From: Bedellia somnulentella
Lineage: Eukaryota; Arthropoda; Insecta; Lepidoptera; Bedelliidae
Length of the DNA: 64,000 nucleotides
Assembly (NCBI GenBank): GCA_963576735.1
Contig: OY755177.1
Span: 6,944,001-7,008,000, forward strand
Direction of reading: 5' to 3'
In this document: positions 1 through 10,519 of the stretch, piece by piece
Layout of the letters: the number at the start of each line of letters is the position of its first letter
Numbering within the stretch: position 1 is the stretch's first letter
Made by a program: the position numbers and the translations under genes
The notes under the pieces: model-generated
Database searches by the model: none
What the model was told of the DNA's origin: nothing
What the model saw: the letters and a program-made list of their open reading frames with translations, nothing else

Positions 1-408
1 GGTGATGGAAGAGCCGTGAGTGACCTGCCGAGGAGAAAGTGTCCCGGTGTGAGAACTGCCAAATCATTTGGGGAGGAGGAAAGGGGAACGATGGGTCTAC
101 TGTTGAGGATAGCCTCAACCTGGGCAAAAAGAGAAGATAATTCCTCGAATGTGAGGTGGGTGTTACCCATGATGCGTTTAATGTGAAACTTAGCAAGCTT
201 AATGCCAGCTTCTGCGCTTCCGTTGAAATTAGGGGCGTAAACCGGGCAAAATCTAAAGTTAATATTTTGAACATTAGCAAACTGCACAAATGAGTCCTTA
301 TTGTCGTTAAAAAATGAATTTAATTCCTTAGCCGCGGCAACGAAATTTCGCCCATTGTCACAAAATATTTCCGTGGGTTTTCCCCTGGCGAAAATAAAAG
401 CATAAAGA
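1..408 (-). pseudogene. BEL/Pao integrase core fragment
   Basis: The minus strand reads openly from about 408 to the window edge. Visible signatures are [18 protein letters not shown] (with the second catalytic Asp in CDNG), then [17 protein letters not shown], which supplies the catalytic Glu in a BEL-type setting, then [10 protein letters not shown], the usual BEL integrase tail. The first catalytic Asp and the zinc-binding part are missing, cut off by the deletion that removed RT. Integrase joins cDNA to chromosomal DNA; this fragment cannot. The frame continues past the left edge. Confidence 0.85.
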
Positions 409-764
409 AATTATGATGATGACCACCGTTGATGATGATGATAATCATGGTTATTGATCATCGCACTGATTCAAATACATCAGATAAATGAATCCAAAAA
501 ATATATATATGCTAAAGTTCAAAGTCGATGAACTTGTAAGGTCAACTACCTCGATGTCAATGACCTTTAGGTAGTCAGCTGTTTACTGTATCTAGAAGGA
601 AAGACATAATAAAATAGCAAATAATGATTGATCCATGTGTAGGATGATGTAAAGTGTATAAGTATTGTGTAAAGTAAAATATTTGTAAATAAATTTAAAT
701 TAAAAGTTAACCTATAAACAATTGTTGAATGTTTGTTGTGTATGAATTCATTCAACTTAGGTTA
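409..764. other. AT-rich deletion junction between integrase and protease parts
   Basis: This is where RT and RNase H of the BEL element should be. It holds a short GATGATGAT-type run near 410-450 and AT-rich sequence. A 62-codon open frame on the minus strand resembles nothing and is probably chance. I see no RT motif. Confidence 0.5.
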
Positions 765-2957
765 TCAATAACCAATTCGTTTTGGTAAGGTGTAAGTATC
801 ACCAAGACGGTAATCTGCTGCCTTGAGTGGGCTGAGAGGACAGAAACGTCTAGTTTTTAGTCTATGAGTTCTAGTGAACTTGGTAAAAGAACTGCTACTA
901 ACAAAATTACAAGTTTGTGAATTTTGTGGTAATGAATGGGAAATCTTGCCAGCTATAATCCAGCCTAGCTGTGAATGATGCAGCATGGGTAGGCCTGGAC
1001 CTAAGGTGAGCCTTTCGGAGCCAAGTAGATCCCAGAATAGATCGCCTCCAATCATAATATCAACCTTTAGTGGTTGATTGAATTGAGGATCAGCTAATGT
1101 GATAGCTGAGGGAAGAGTGATATTTGAAACATCAATGGCTTCATTAGAATGCCTTTTTGCTATGGAAGGCAACACCAAAAAGGTGTGAAGATGTGAGTAT
1201 GTGCCAGTGCGGGCACGAATTAACGCTGAACACTGATGTGGTCTCAGGTTAAGAGAGGTGTTCCCAAGGCCTGCAACACTGTTGTGTATTGAGGGTGTGG
1301 AAGCTAACTTAAGGCGATTCCTTAAGTCAGCGGAGAGAAAAGAGTAGTCAGAGCCGCTATCTAGCAAGCATCTGACTGTCTCCACCTTACCATTTTGGGG
1401 ATTGATGATGTCAATCATGGCGGTGGAGCGAATGATCCCTGAAGGGGAAACTGGAGGACTGAGAGAAAGCAACTGAGGCATTGAAGTGACAGGATGGGAT
1501 GATGGAGCAACATCATTTTGAAGAAGGGGAGAGCTGTGTATCAGAGTGTGATGGCGTCCACCACACTTACGACAGTCTCCATAGGGACACTTGGCAACCA
1601 TATGGTCAGACCGAAGGCAATTTGTGCAAACCTTAAGCCCAGTGACCCTACTCCGTCTGTCAGCCAATGTGAGCTTTCTGAAACGTAAGCATCGGAACAG
1701 TAAATGTTTACCTTTGCAAAGAGAGCACTTTAAATTAGTATTGATTGTAACTGTTAATGCTAGGGGGGCATTGGGTAAACGTGAGGGCAATTGATGATTG
1801 CTAGCCTCACCGCTTACATTACCTGAAGTTGAAACAATGAATGCTTGAGGTGGATTTATTGTTTGTTTAATATGATTGTTACTATGATAGTGTTTTAAAT
1901 CATGATTATTGTTATTATGACTGATATTTGAACCCTGTGATGTGTTAACCCTTACCTTACTTTGAGGTAATGTCTCTAAAATGTCAGCTCTTATCTTTAA
2001 AAATTCTTTTAAGTCATTAAAGGTTGGCAACTCTGAATGAAGATTGCCTTTGTATTCTTCCCATTTGATATTAGTATTTAGATCAAACTTTGATGAAGCT
2101 AAATAAATTAAAATAGAATCCCAGTGTTGAACTGGTTGACCTAAAGTCTGTAAAGCCCTAACATTCTTGGTGATGTGATCACTTAAAAACCTAAGAGACT
2201 TGTCTGATTCACTCTGCATAACCTTAAAGTTAAAGAGGGCACTGAGGTGATTATTAACTAATTGTTTTGTATTGTTATACCTTTCACATAATAGATTCCA
2301 TGCTTCTACATAATTGAAATCAGATACCTCAAGATTTGCTATAACCCTGGCTGCTTCACCTTGTAGGTATGAGCAGAGGTAATGAAATTTATGAATAGGT
2401 TTAATATGATTATTATTGTGAATTAATGATTCAAATGTATCTCTGAATTCAAGCCATTTGAAGTACGAACCATCAAACTTAGGTATAGTGATTTCAGGTA
2501 GCCTAAACCCCATTGTGCCTTGACCATTACAGTGGCATGGATGGGAGGCCTTTGACCCTTCAGTGGCATCTTGGAATTGGTCTGCAGGTTTGTTGACACC
2601 GAGCAGATTTCGTGCCTTCACAATAGTAGAACAGAATTCATTTGATATGAGTTCTCTTTCATCTAATTCATAATCTAAGTTACTAAAATTAAGAGCTTCC
2701 ATTTGTGATTGCAGGTTTAACTCCAAGAACTTATCTAGCTTTAATGATAACATCTGTTCATCCCTTGATGACAATGGATGGGATTCACAATGCTCTAATA
2801 AATTAAATAAATATTTCTTAAAGTGGGTTATTTGCCCTTTGATGGAACTGCGTTTATACTTAAGCACAGTATATTCATCGCTTGCCATTTTGGCAGGGCT
2901 TGAGCTTCGACTGGCATGAGCAGTGTTTGTTTTTACTGATAATTCACTGTCAGTCAT
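765..2957 (-). CDS. BEL/Pao Gag with zinc knuckles plus aspartic protease (730 aa)
   Basis: One uninterrupted 730-codon frame. Residues about 150-330 match the BEL capsid-like region (DUF1759-type: LPEITIPKFDG, W..F.D.F, YLCSYLQGEAA). Zinc knuckles follow at about 415 (CSLCKGKHLLFRC), 445 (CTNCLRSDHMVAKC) and just after. A retropepsin-like motif, LLDSGSDYSFL, lies near residue 535, with GGDLFWDLL further on. Gag packages the RNA and the protease matures the polyprotein. The frame stops at about the point where RT should start, so the protein ends after protease. The open frame over 2.2 kb suggests recent insertion or deletion. The start is the first Met, after a leader that follows the primer-binding site. 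Confidence 0.85.
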   Translation of the reverse strand: MTDSELSVKTNTAHASRSSSPAKMASDEYTVLKYKRSSIKGQITHFKKYLFNLLEHCESHPLSSRDEQMLSLKLDKFLELNLQSQMEALNFSNLDYELDERELISNEFCSTIVKARNLLGVNKPADQFQDATEGSKASHPCHCNGQGTMGFRLPEITIPKFDGSYFKWLEFRDTFESLIHNNNHIKPIHKFHYLCSYLQGEAARVIANLEVSDFNYVEAWNLLCERYNNTKQLVNNHLSALFNFKVMQSESDKSLRFLSDHITKNVRALQTLGQPVQHWDSILIYLASSKFDLNTNIKWEEYKGNLHSELPTFNDLKEFLKIRADILETLPQSKVRVNTSQGSNISHNNNNHDLKHYHSNNHIKQTINPPQAFIVSTSGNVSGEASNHQLPSRLPNAPLALTVTINTNLKCSLCKGKHLLFRCLRFRKLTLADRRSRVTGLKVCTNCLRSDHMVAKCPYGDCRKCGGRHHTLIHSSPLLQNDVAPSSHPVTSMPQLLSLSPPVSPSGIIRSTAMIDIINPQNGKVETVRCLLDSGSDYSFLSADLRNRLKLASTPSIHNSVAGLGNTSLNLRPHQCSALIRARTGTYSHLHTFLVLPSIAKRHSNEAIDVSNITLPSAITLADPQFNQPLKVDIMIGGDLFWDLLGSERLTLGPGLPMLHHSQLGWIIAGKISHSLPQNSQTCNFVSSSSFTKFTRTHRLKTRRFCPLSPLKAADYRLGDTYTLPKRIGY

Positions 2958-4084
2958 TTTGAAAAGGAAGTTAATAATTAATAATTAATAAGTAACTAGT
3001 TAAGTGAAAGGTTCTGTATATAGATAAATTTCTGGAGTTAATTGTTATAGTAAAGGGTGTGGCAAGAATGTAAAATTAAAGTAAATTGTAAACCGGTTTA
3101 CGCTCCTTGTGAAGGTGACGCCGCTGGAGACAACAGGCAGCAGCTGAATGATGCAGGCCTGCGTTCCTCGGTGAAGTTCACGTTCATTGAAATTGTTTGA
3201 AACAGTAGTAAGTATATATCGCTGAATCGTTTGGTAGAGCGGAAACTGGCATGAAACTAACCAATATTAAGTTTGTATATTGAAATTAATTGAATTAAGT
3301 GAAGAGTTGATTGATATGCTGCTAGAGTTGCCGGCACATGTGAGGTATGAGTACCTTAACTGCTGCCTTTACTTAATTGAGTGAATGTATATAAGCAAAG
3401 TGAATCAATGATTCACATGTGCACTTGATGGCTGTAGAAAATATATGGTTGATTAACCTAAGTGAAGAGCATGTGGTTTTGTAAAATTAGTTATGTTGCT
3501 CACTTGTTTTACAAAAACACTAAAATGCCAAAGTGAAGTTAAAATATTGAAAACTAAGTAATTAATGCAAGACAAGGCTGAAATTCTGATATTGATATGA
3601 TTAAGAAACTATTTAAGTTGACATACACTGGATTACAGAAACCAGCGGCTGTGGCTCAGAAATAGCTGAGTGGTGATTGCCATGTGCAGTCAGTTCAACT
3701 TTAATTTCATCATGTGGACCATGCCGTTGAGAATCTATTCTAACCTCAAAATTTTAAGAAAATAAATGGGAAGTAATGTGCTTTCTAGGTAATTAAATAG
3801 ATTTGTGATTAGATTGATGTAAAATACAAAGGGATTGCTGAGATATTAATGGATGTAAATTGATTATCTTGACTAATTTGCCCGTGGTGAGGGGTTTTAT
3901 GGTGAGGAAAAGAAAGGAATGATTGGCTCACTACACTCTCCTCGGTAAGATGCTGGCAGGTGGGAAGTGCTGCTGTGTCCAACCCTTGGACCTGGCTTCT
4001 TCACCGGCGACTTGGCGTGGCGTGGCGTGGTCCTCCTTTTCTCTCGTTCTGCTGGTGGTGCCTCTGCTGCGTAGGCTGAAGTTT
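2958..4084 (-). other. BEL 5' leader
   Basis: Untranslated leader between primer-binding site and gag start. I see no coding motif. It probably holds the packaging signal, which cannot be located by eye. Confidence 0.5.
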
Positions 4085-4098
4085 CTGTTCGGGCGCCA
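4085..4098 (-). other. Primer-binding site, tRNA-Lys-type
   Basis: On the minus strand the sequence just inside the LTR is TGGCGCCCGAACAG, two bases after the LTR end (..TTCA-TT-). This fits the 3' end of a Lys tRNA, as used to prime several retroelements. Confidence 0.75.
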
Positions 4099-4219
4099 AA
4101 TGAAGGATAGCAGGCTGTTGTGCGCCTGCTGCTCGATCACGAAGTTGACCCACGTTGTAGGGGCCTCTCGAAGAATGATGGAGTAGAAGAAGTAAAAGGC
4201 CGATTTGCTGCGACTAGGG

Positions 4220-4225
4220 TTTATT
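4220..4225 (-). terminator. Poly(A) signal of the BEL LTR
   Basis: AATAAA on the minus strand about 165 bp downstream of the TATA box, the expected position for the R/U5 border. Confidence 0.5.
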
Positions 4226-4386
4226 GTGTCTAGGCACTGTTACATTACATCTGTATGACCATGAATGAATACATTATATGATATATTGACTTTATGAAAT
4301 AAATATCTTCTCGTCTTCTCCGTGTCTTCTTGTTGATTTGAGATGTAAAAGAGTTAAAAAAGGGAAAAATGCAGCCGTCATCAGGG

Positions 4387-4393
4387 TTTTATA
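4387..4393 (-). promoter_or_regulatory. TATA box of the BEL LTR
   Basis: TATAAAA on the minus strand inside the LTR, followed by a GC-richer stretch; it would define the U3/R border. Confidence 0.6.
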
Positions 4394-4670
4394 GACGAAA
4401 CTGTTTGTCTCCTTTTTTGATGGCGTTTGACGTGACTGACGCGCCTCTGGATTGCTCATGTTTGAGCCCGTTAAAGCGAGTGATCCAAGTGCTTTAACAC
4501 CCACTCATCATCAAACCTACGGAAATTAAATAAAATGATTTGATTTTGTGTAATGTCAGCGCTCATAATCATATTTAATAACATAATACTATTTATGATT
4601 GTAATAATGATAATTACATACATGAAATAACATAAACTAACTTAAACTTAGTCGCTACCACGTCGCTACA

Positions 4671-5464
4671 AGCGTGGGGCCACAGGAGATCACAGGGCAA
4701 GACGCGCGGGGTGAGGGGCAGGGGCAGGGCGAGCGAGCGCCAGCCGCGCTCATACGCGGCGCGCGAGCGACCCCATGCTGTTCGGTTGTCTAGCGAAATC
4801 CCGCCTATAAGGTTGAGTTTTATGCTTCGTCGTCGTATGAGTTACAGCTGGTAACGGTGTTGTAAATTCTGCTTTTTTTCAGAGGACAGGCTTATGTTGC
4901 GCTCTCTAGAGTTAAAACACTCGACGGAGTACATCTCACTAACCTCGATCCCAGTCAAATTAAGGCACAAGAAAGCTCCATAATAGAATATAATCGCCTT
5001 CGAACAATATACCGCCCTGACTTGCCGCATTTAAACATAAACAGAAAACGAGTAAAAAAAGTTACAGATACTGAATGGGCAATGTGCGTCTAAATATTTC
5101 TAATATCCAAGACGGTGAAGATCATTGTTCAAAAAATAAAATAAAACGCAGAAAAAAACAATAGGAACTTATTTCTTAACAAAAAGTAATGATATCCCAC
5201 CAAAAACATTTTAAATGTAAAAAATGTTAGCCAAGCAAATACAATACAAAAAATTATAATATGTTAACTAAAAAACTTCGCAGACAAAAGGATTGATATC
5301 TGAATGGTTGCCAAGCACTGCAGATAATCCTCAAATACAAAGTAGATAACAAGTTAAATTAAAGTTTTGATTTAATTTGGCTAGTTTTCACCACAAAATC
5401 AAATTAAAATGTACCTAGCAGATAAGTTGATTATCATGATAACTCGCATGTGGAAACGAGCCAA
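4671..5464. other. Unassigned flank with a CpG-rich patch
   Basis: Bases 4671-4800 are strikingly rich in G, C and CpG (runs such as GCGCGCGAGCG) in an otherwise AT-rich window. The rest is AT-rich with no credible ORF. It may be part of another repeat or an old promoter. Confidence 0.4.
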
Positions 5465-5667
5465 GGGGGGGAAGGTGTTGGCAGAGGCACTGATACTTCT
5501 GAACATCACGTGACTTTGTCACCTGGTGTTCAGAGTACCCACGTTTTGCATGGACAGTGTACTCACGTGATAGGGGGCAGGCCTTTCGCCGTTTTGTACG
5601 AATACACTGTCACATGACTAAGTACAACTCAGCCATGTGGGTTTCCTCACGATGTTTTCCCTCACCG
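5465..5667 (-). mobile_element. SINE-B, 5'-truncated
   Basis: Body of the tRNA-derived SINE-B family: GTTGGCAGAGG, ACATCACGTGACTTTGTCACC, GGTTTCCTCACGATG. The tRNA head is missing and the right end runs into unrelated sequence. The terminal (ATAAC) tail is degraded to a G-run. Confidence 0.8.
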
Positions 5668-5839
5668 CACAGAGAGGTATTTCACCCTAAAAGTCGCTCA
5701 AAAATATGTTTTTTATTATAATATATATTATTTTAGTTTTAGATTACTAATTTATTCTTAAGGTAGGGGAAGTGTAATTAAGGCAAAAACATAGTTGCTA
5801 AAGTTATTTAATCATCGTTTTCATCATCATCATCATCAT

Positions 5840-6972
5840 TTACAAAACTAATATTAAAATATCACTCTGGTCTAGTAATTTCAACACATCAGTCGACAGA
5901 GGTTTCTTCTTTTTGTCTGAAGCTTTCCTCATTCCTGTCAGAACAGGGTCTGACGTCAAAAGCAACCTGTTCAACACATCTTGATAGCATACTATTCTTG
6001 AAAATTTTCTTAAATAGTCCAGTCTGTATGTCCTTATGTGTTTATTTCGGGCTTCTGCTGCTTCTTCCGACAGTTGTCCGATTGGCAGAATCGCTTCCTT
6101 TATGACGGCTGCCCCATGGCGCAACACCTTATGCAATGTAGGTAGCACTTTTACAATTTTAGATGCTTCAACTTCACCCGTCTTTCGCAATTTCATTTGT
6201 GTTGCATATGCCAACTCTTTAAAGTCCGATGACCGAAGATCTTTTGTTTTTCTTACTACCTACTCTTAGTTCTGTGAACGGCTTTTCAGGTCGCCCCGGA
6301 CTTAATCCTGTAACAATGGACACAAATAAGTCACATTTTAAAAATTAAATAAACAGTAGGATTTGGGATCACATACCTGCTTTTGGTAGCGATATGGTTC
6401 CATTAAGCCACTCTCTATTGTGTTCTAGGAATCGGGCCTTTGTGTTCCGGGCATTTGACCATTTCTGCTTAAATTCGTGTCGCACAATCGACAATTTTTA
6501 TTTCACAACAGCAATGCTTGGGTCATTGAGGAATAACGGCCGAGAAGCTCCATGAATTTCAATTATTCGTTAAATTTCTTAGCATCTGAGCGTTCCATAA
6601 TGCTCCATAAGTCGTTTGTGGTTAAAACTCTCATCCCAGAAGACCCTGTAATAGTATATAGGCATTTAAAAAAAATATGATATACATAGTTTTCAAAGTC
6701 TCTTCCTAAAATAATCACTAAAAATTAATGGGTGTAATGGGGTGGCTGATTTTTACGTTTTCCATTTTTGCTATATCAGTGCTACAAATTGCTAATAAAA
6801 TTTAAGCACAGAAATACACAGAAGTGATTTAAAACCCTTTGATCATCTACTTTAATATGTGTTTATTTTTTTATTTTATAGTGCTTCACCATTAAGGGCA
6901 AAAAATCTATTAAATATATAGGTTTCACATTTAATTTTAAATAAAGTACATACCTGGTTGCACACAATCCAT
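5840..6972 (-). pseudogene. Decayed Transib-like transposase gene, three exons, internally deleted
   Basis: Three exons can be read on the minus strand: 6972-6954 (19 nt, MDCVQP, donor GTATGT), 6645-6377, and 6307-5840, all with GT-AG borders; intron 2 is 69 bp. Exon 2 carries QKW..A...KARFLEHNREWLNG; exon 3 starts SPGRPEKPFTEL, a pattern shared with the ORF at 50378-51050. The last part, HKVLRHG...IGQLSEEAAEARNK..R.YR..., resembles the C-terminal RAG1/Transib segment that holds the third catalytic acidic residue (SE..E..NK). The middle of the transposase with the two catalytic Asp residues is missing. One premature stop and two frameshifts kill the gene. Retained introns rule out a processed copy. 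No CACAGTG-type ends were found around it. Family assignment is inference from motif likeness. Confidence 0.6.
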
Positions 6973-8157
6973 GATAAAAACTAACACAAAATCAACTTAA
7001 TCACCATAAAATGAATATTTAAAAACGGTAAAGTTTTGAGCGTATCGAATAATTACACGGGCACAGTTGGCAAACGGTAACTTCCGACTGACTTCATGCA
7101 GCCAGTTAAGGGCGCAAGCGCGCCATTTTGGTGCCATTGTTTAGACAGGCTACCTGACTTTTTAAGAATAATAACAAAATTAGTGTAGAAGTACTTAAAA
7201 AAAAATGCATTATGAGCGGCTTTTAGGGCCTCTCCGTGCACCGTTAACAACCATTTCAATACATTTCAGTACTAAAATAAATTAGCCAGTGTAATTTAAA
7301 ACTATTCCCCTTTTAAAATATCCGAAAGTCAATAGGTGTTTTAACAAATTACTCGTTTTTATATTAAATTGAAAAAGTGCACTCTTACTGAGACACCCTA
7401 TATTTCTTCTGCGTCAGGCTTTATTAACTTTAAATCGGATTGTGCATTATAAGATTTATAATGTATTACTTAATAACAAAATATACACACATACATATAG
7501 CCACAGCTATAAGTCACAAAAGGTGATAGGTCTCCTAACAATCCTTTGAATTTTTAATTTAAAACTCATGTTTCTTTTTTTTTATTGATCCACAAAACTA
7601 AGTACAAAAGTAGACAACTAATAATAACAACATACAGATCCACAAACTTATCTTGGCCGACGGCCACTACAGATCCACAATCATAACTTGGCCGGCGGCG
7701 ACTCTGGTACTACTGTCGCCATTTTGAAATTTCGGCCTGTCATTGTCAGTTAGTTCTTAACTAAATAAAAATTATAGGGTGACCTACGTATATAATAAAT
7801 TATCACTTTAATTAATATTTTTTTGTAGTGGAAACTTTTTTTCAAAAACAATTATTTTTATGATGTATCTTTGCTTATTGATAAACGCTTTTATTTCCAG
7901 TATTCAATATAAAAATTCATGAAAATTATTATTTATATTGTTAAATTTTATCTAAGTAGGCTAACACCGTCCGAAAAGTTGTGCGCGCATCGATAGTCAT
8001 GCGGTGCGGGTTACGGGAAGTTGGGAAATGCTCCTGAATAAGATTTCACTTCGTATACACTGATGCGTGGGTTTTAATCCTAATGCGGGGATGTACCGAT
8101 GTGTCATTTCTCAAGTCATAACTGTCTGACATATATATAAAAATACAAGGCAAATAC
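6973..8157. other. Unassigned, includes one copy of an unnamed repeat (about 7255-7840)
   Basis: No coding motif. Parts of 7255-7310 and 7690-7840 recur at 9884-9945 and 10020-10510 (for example CTGTCATTGTCAGTT and ACCTACGTATAT), so an unnamed dispersed repeat is present; its ends are not defined. Around 7980-8100 the sequence is unique in the window. Confidence 0.45.
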
Positions 8158-8514
8158 GACGTGATAGCTTAATGGGTAGAACACCGGTTAAGGTGCAAGC
8201 GACTCACTAGTCTTCAAATCCCGAATCGGGCCTACACCTATTTGTCTTTTCTAAAGTCATATGTGTGGTTAATTTATCACGGTTGTTAACGGTGAGGAAA
8301 CCCACATGGCTGAGTTGTACTTAGTCGTGTGACAGTGTATTCGTGGAAAACGGCGATAGTCCTGCCCCCTATCACGTGAGTATACTGTTCATGCAAAGCG
8401 TGGGTACTCTGAACACCAGGTGACTAAGTCACGTGATGTTCAGAAGTATTAGTACCTCTGCCAAATCCCTTCGGGGGTATTCGGCGTAAACGTTTATGTT
8501 ATGTTATGTTATAT
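8158..8514 (+). mobile_element. SINE-B, near full length
   Basis: It begins with a tRNA-like head (GTGATAGCTTAATGGGTAGA as A box, CTTCAAATCCCGAATCGGG as B box), continues through the family body with GGTGAGGAAACCCACATGG and TCACGTGATGTTCAG, and ends CCCTTCGGGGG..GGCGTAAACG followed by (TTATG)n. It is a tRNA-derived SINE transcribed by RNA polymerase III and copied by a partner LINE. Confidence 0.88.
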
Positions 8515-9194
8515 GTAACAAGGTTGTTAACAGCAATAAAAAGTGCCCATAAATTCACCACCAGACCCAGCAAAATGAATGACCCAAACGATATCTGATG
8601 TTTAGAATTATTTTTTCTGTGCCACCTTTTTGGGGGATCTATGTGTGAATATGAAATGTAAAAGACAGTACACGACGAGGTAAGCCTCTAATTTACAGGA
8701 TTAAAAAAATGATTTTAAGTAGTTACCCACTTATTAACTCTGAGTGTCACAAATAACAAATCCTTGAGTATAAAATAATGAAACAGCTTGCAGAAAAGTA
8801 CAATTGGCAGTGTTATCGCTAAAAGCTTCCAGACAACATTTGGGAGGTAAGATCATCAAATTTAGGATACACAGTCATTCGGGTAGACATACCAGACAAG
8901 GGCAAAAATAAATAAATATAATTAGCTTACATTAAAACGAACTTGTTTACTTACAATAATAGCTATTACATACATACATACATGTCTTTGCTAGTATCGT
9001 TTATTAATTTTTAGTTATGTGTCGTATGAAATTATCATTTCATTGTATTTTATTTATTTCATTTTTTCTATTTAATTTTTTGTCAATTTGTTTAAATATA
9101 TCAATTTTGTATATTCATGTTTATGGTTCTGTTGATTTGTTTGATATTTTTATATATTTAAAATAAATGCATGCATTATGTATATATATATTAA
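8515..9194. other. Unassigned AT-rich stretch
   Basis: A (CATA)n run at about 8970-8985 may be a relic LINE or SINE tail. Nothing else is recognisable. Confidence 0.4.
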
Positions 9195-9575
9195 TAGTTC
9201 GTGCATCACCTCTACTTGGCGGTGACTGAAAATCAGTGTTGTGAGGTATTAACTCACAACGAAAATGCTGAGTCATCTGCCAATTCATTGCTACGCAGGT
9301 AATGGCTATTCTTGTGACAGGTTCTTAATAATTTTATTAAGTCATCATATATTTTGGTTCGTTTTTATTTATGTTTGCTTTTTTCTTATGTTATAACTCA
9401 TGTTTTATTTTGAGTTTTTTTTTTATTATTATTTATTTTTGTTAACTTATATATTATTATTATTTTTTTCTTTTGTTGTAAAACCAACCTTAATATTATT
9501 TTGTTGTTATGTTTCATGTATTCTTTACTCAAGCTTAGCAATGAATAAATGTTTTTCTTTCTTTCTTCTTTCTTT
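9195..9575 (+). repeat. LINE 3'-end-like repeat, family with GACTGAAAATCAGTGTTGTGAG
   Basis: GGCGGTGACTGAAAATCAGTG at the left and AATGAATAAATGTTTTTC then (TTTC)n at the right look like a LINE 3' UTR and tail. Related copies are at 10520-10745 (minus) and 55021-55205 (plus). The pyrimidine-rich tail has grown into a microsatellite. Which LINE it belongs to is unknown. Confidence 0.5.
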
Positions 9576-9584
9576 CTTTCTTTC

Positions 9585-9834
9585 TATACATACATACATA
9601 TACTCAAGGCTGTGAATCCCTAGAAGGGGTAGCCCGAGCTAAGGAACTAGAGACTCCTCAGCCACTTTCGGAAAGTTGAGTGGGGTAAAGATGGTAAAAT
9701 AAAGGTTATTGTTAATGGGTCTCCAACCGCTTCGCCCAAAAACCTCTTAAAAGCCCCAATACCGTTAGTCGCCTCTTACGTACACCCACCGGCAGAAATG
9801 GGGTAGTGCTATTTTAAGCCGACACTACACAGCA
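9585..9834 (-). mobile_element. SIDE-A, full length
   Basis: Short element of about 250 bp. Forward direction: TGCTGTGTAGTGTCGGCTTA..., GTAAGAGGCGACTAACGG, GGCGA.GCGGTTGGAGACCC, ..TACCCCTTCTAGGGATT.., GTGAGTATATG(TATG)n. Both ends resemble the two ends of the RTE LINE at 20883-24267, so it is read as a short internally deleted, non-autonomous derivative. Confidence 0.85.
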
Positions 9835-9879
9835 ACTAGTTATTAATTAAATGAATATTATATAAATTGTTTTATTAAG

Positions 9880-10128
9880 ACATTTCAATACATAAATAAA
9901 TTAGCCTGTATGATGTAAAGTTATTTCCCTTATAATGGTTATTTTTTATTTGCTGGCAATACTAATATCGATGACAGCGACAGCCCTTACCGGCCAAGAA
10001 AAGATTGTGGATCTGTACTGGTACTACCGACTACGCCATTTTAAAATTTCAGTCTGTCATTGTCAGTTGACTCTCAATTACATAGAACCATCCACCATCC
10101 TATTAGGTACCTACGTATATTATAACAA
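9880..10128 (+). repeat. Second copy of the unnamed repeat seen at 7255-7840, interrupted by SINE-B
   Basis: Similar to 7255-7310 and 7690-7800; the copy continues on the other side of the SINE at 10472-10510, so the SINE landed inside it. It helps define the SINE ends: the target resembles GTATATAATAA on both sides, imperfectly. Confidence 0.45.
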
Positions 10129-10471
10129 CCGTGATAGCCCAGTGGGTAGAACACTCGCTTATCGTGCAAACGACTAGTGTTTAAATCCTGGGTCGGGCCT
10201 ACACCAATTTGTCTTTTCTAAAGACATATGTGTGGTTAATTTATCACGGTTGTTAACGGTGAGGGAAAACATCGTGAGGAAACCCACATGGCTGAGTTGT
10301 ACTTAGTCATGTGATAGTGTATTCGTACAAAAACGGCGAAAGGCCTGCCCTCTATCACGTGAGTACGCTGTCCATGCAAAACGTGGGTACTCTGAACACC
10401 AGGTGACAAAGTCTCTACCTCTGCCAACCCCTTCGGGGATATTCGACGTGAACGTTTATGTTATGTTATGT
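10129..10471 (+). mobile_element. SINE-B, full length
   Basis: Complete head with CCGTGATAGCCCAGTGGG (A box region) and TTTAAATCCTGGGTCGGG (B box), complete body apart from a short gap near 10412, and (TTATG)n tail. Confidence 0.88.
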
Positions 10472-10519
10472 ATATAATAAATTATTATTTTCATTAATAT
10501 TTTTTGTAGTGGAATCATG

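Larger units (their letters stand above)
1..4670 (-). mobile_element. BEL/Pao LTR retrotransposon, internally deleted, 3' end beyond the window
   Basis: Read on the minus strand the order is LTR (4670-4101), primer-binding site, a leader of about 1.1 kb, gag plus protease (2957-765), a short non-coding junction, then integrase core (408-1). Reverse transcriptase and RNase H, which BEL elements carry between protease and integrase, are absent, so at least 2 kb was lost. The 3' LTR should lie left of base 1. The copy cannot move by itself but keeps a promoter-bearing LTR. Confidence 0.88.
4101..4670 (-). repeat. BEL 5' LTR, about 570 bp
   Basis: On the minus strand it starts TGTAGCGACGTGG (4670) and ends GCTATCCTTCA (4101), so TG...CA. 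It contains a TATA box and downstream AATAAA in the correct order and is followed by the primer-binding site. The partner LTR is outside the window, so the boundaries rest on these internal signals. Confidence 0.75.

Noticed and set aside
4085..4670. Lys-type primer site suggesting an endogenous retrovirus
   Set aside because: The ORF behind it is BEL/Pao gag-protease with BEL integrase, and no env-like frame is seen. BEL elements can use this primer.
10236..10427. Frames inside SINE-B copies (also at 11509, 14452, 20675 and 55791)
   Set aside because: The same GQ(A)Y(H/R)RFVRIH.H text recurs because the SINE recurs; no protein function.
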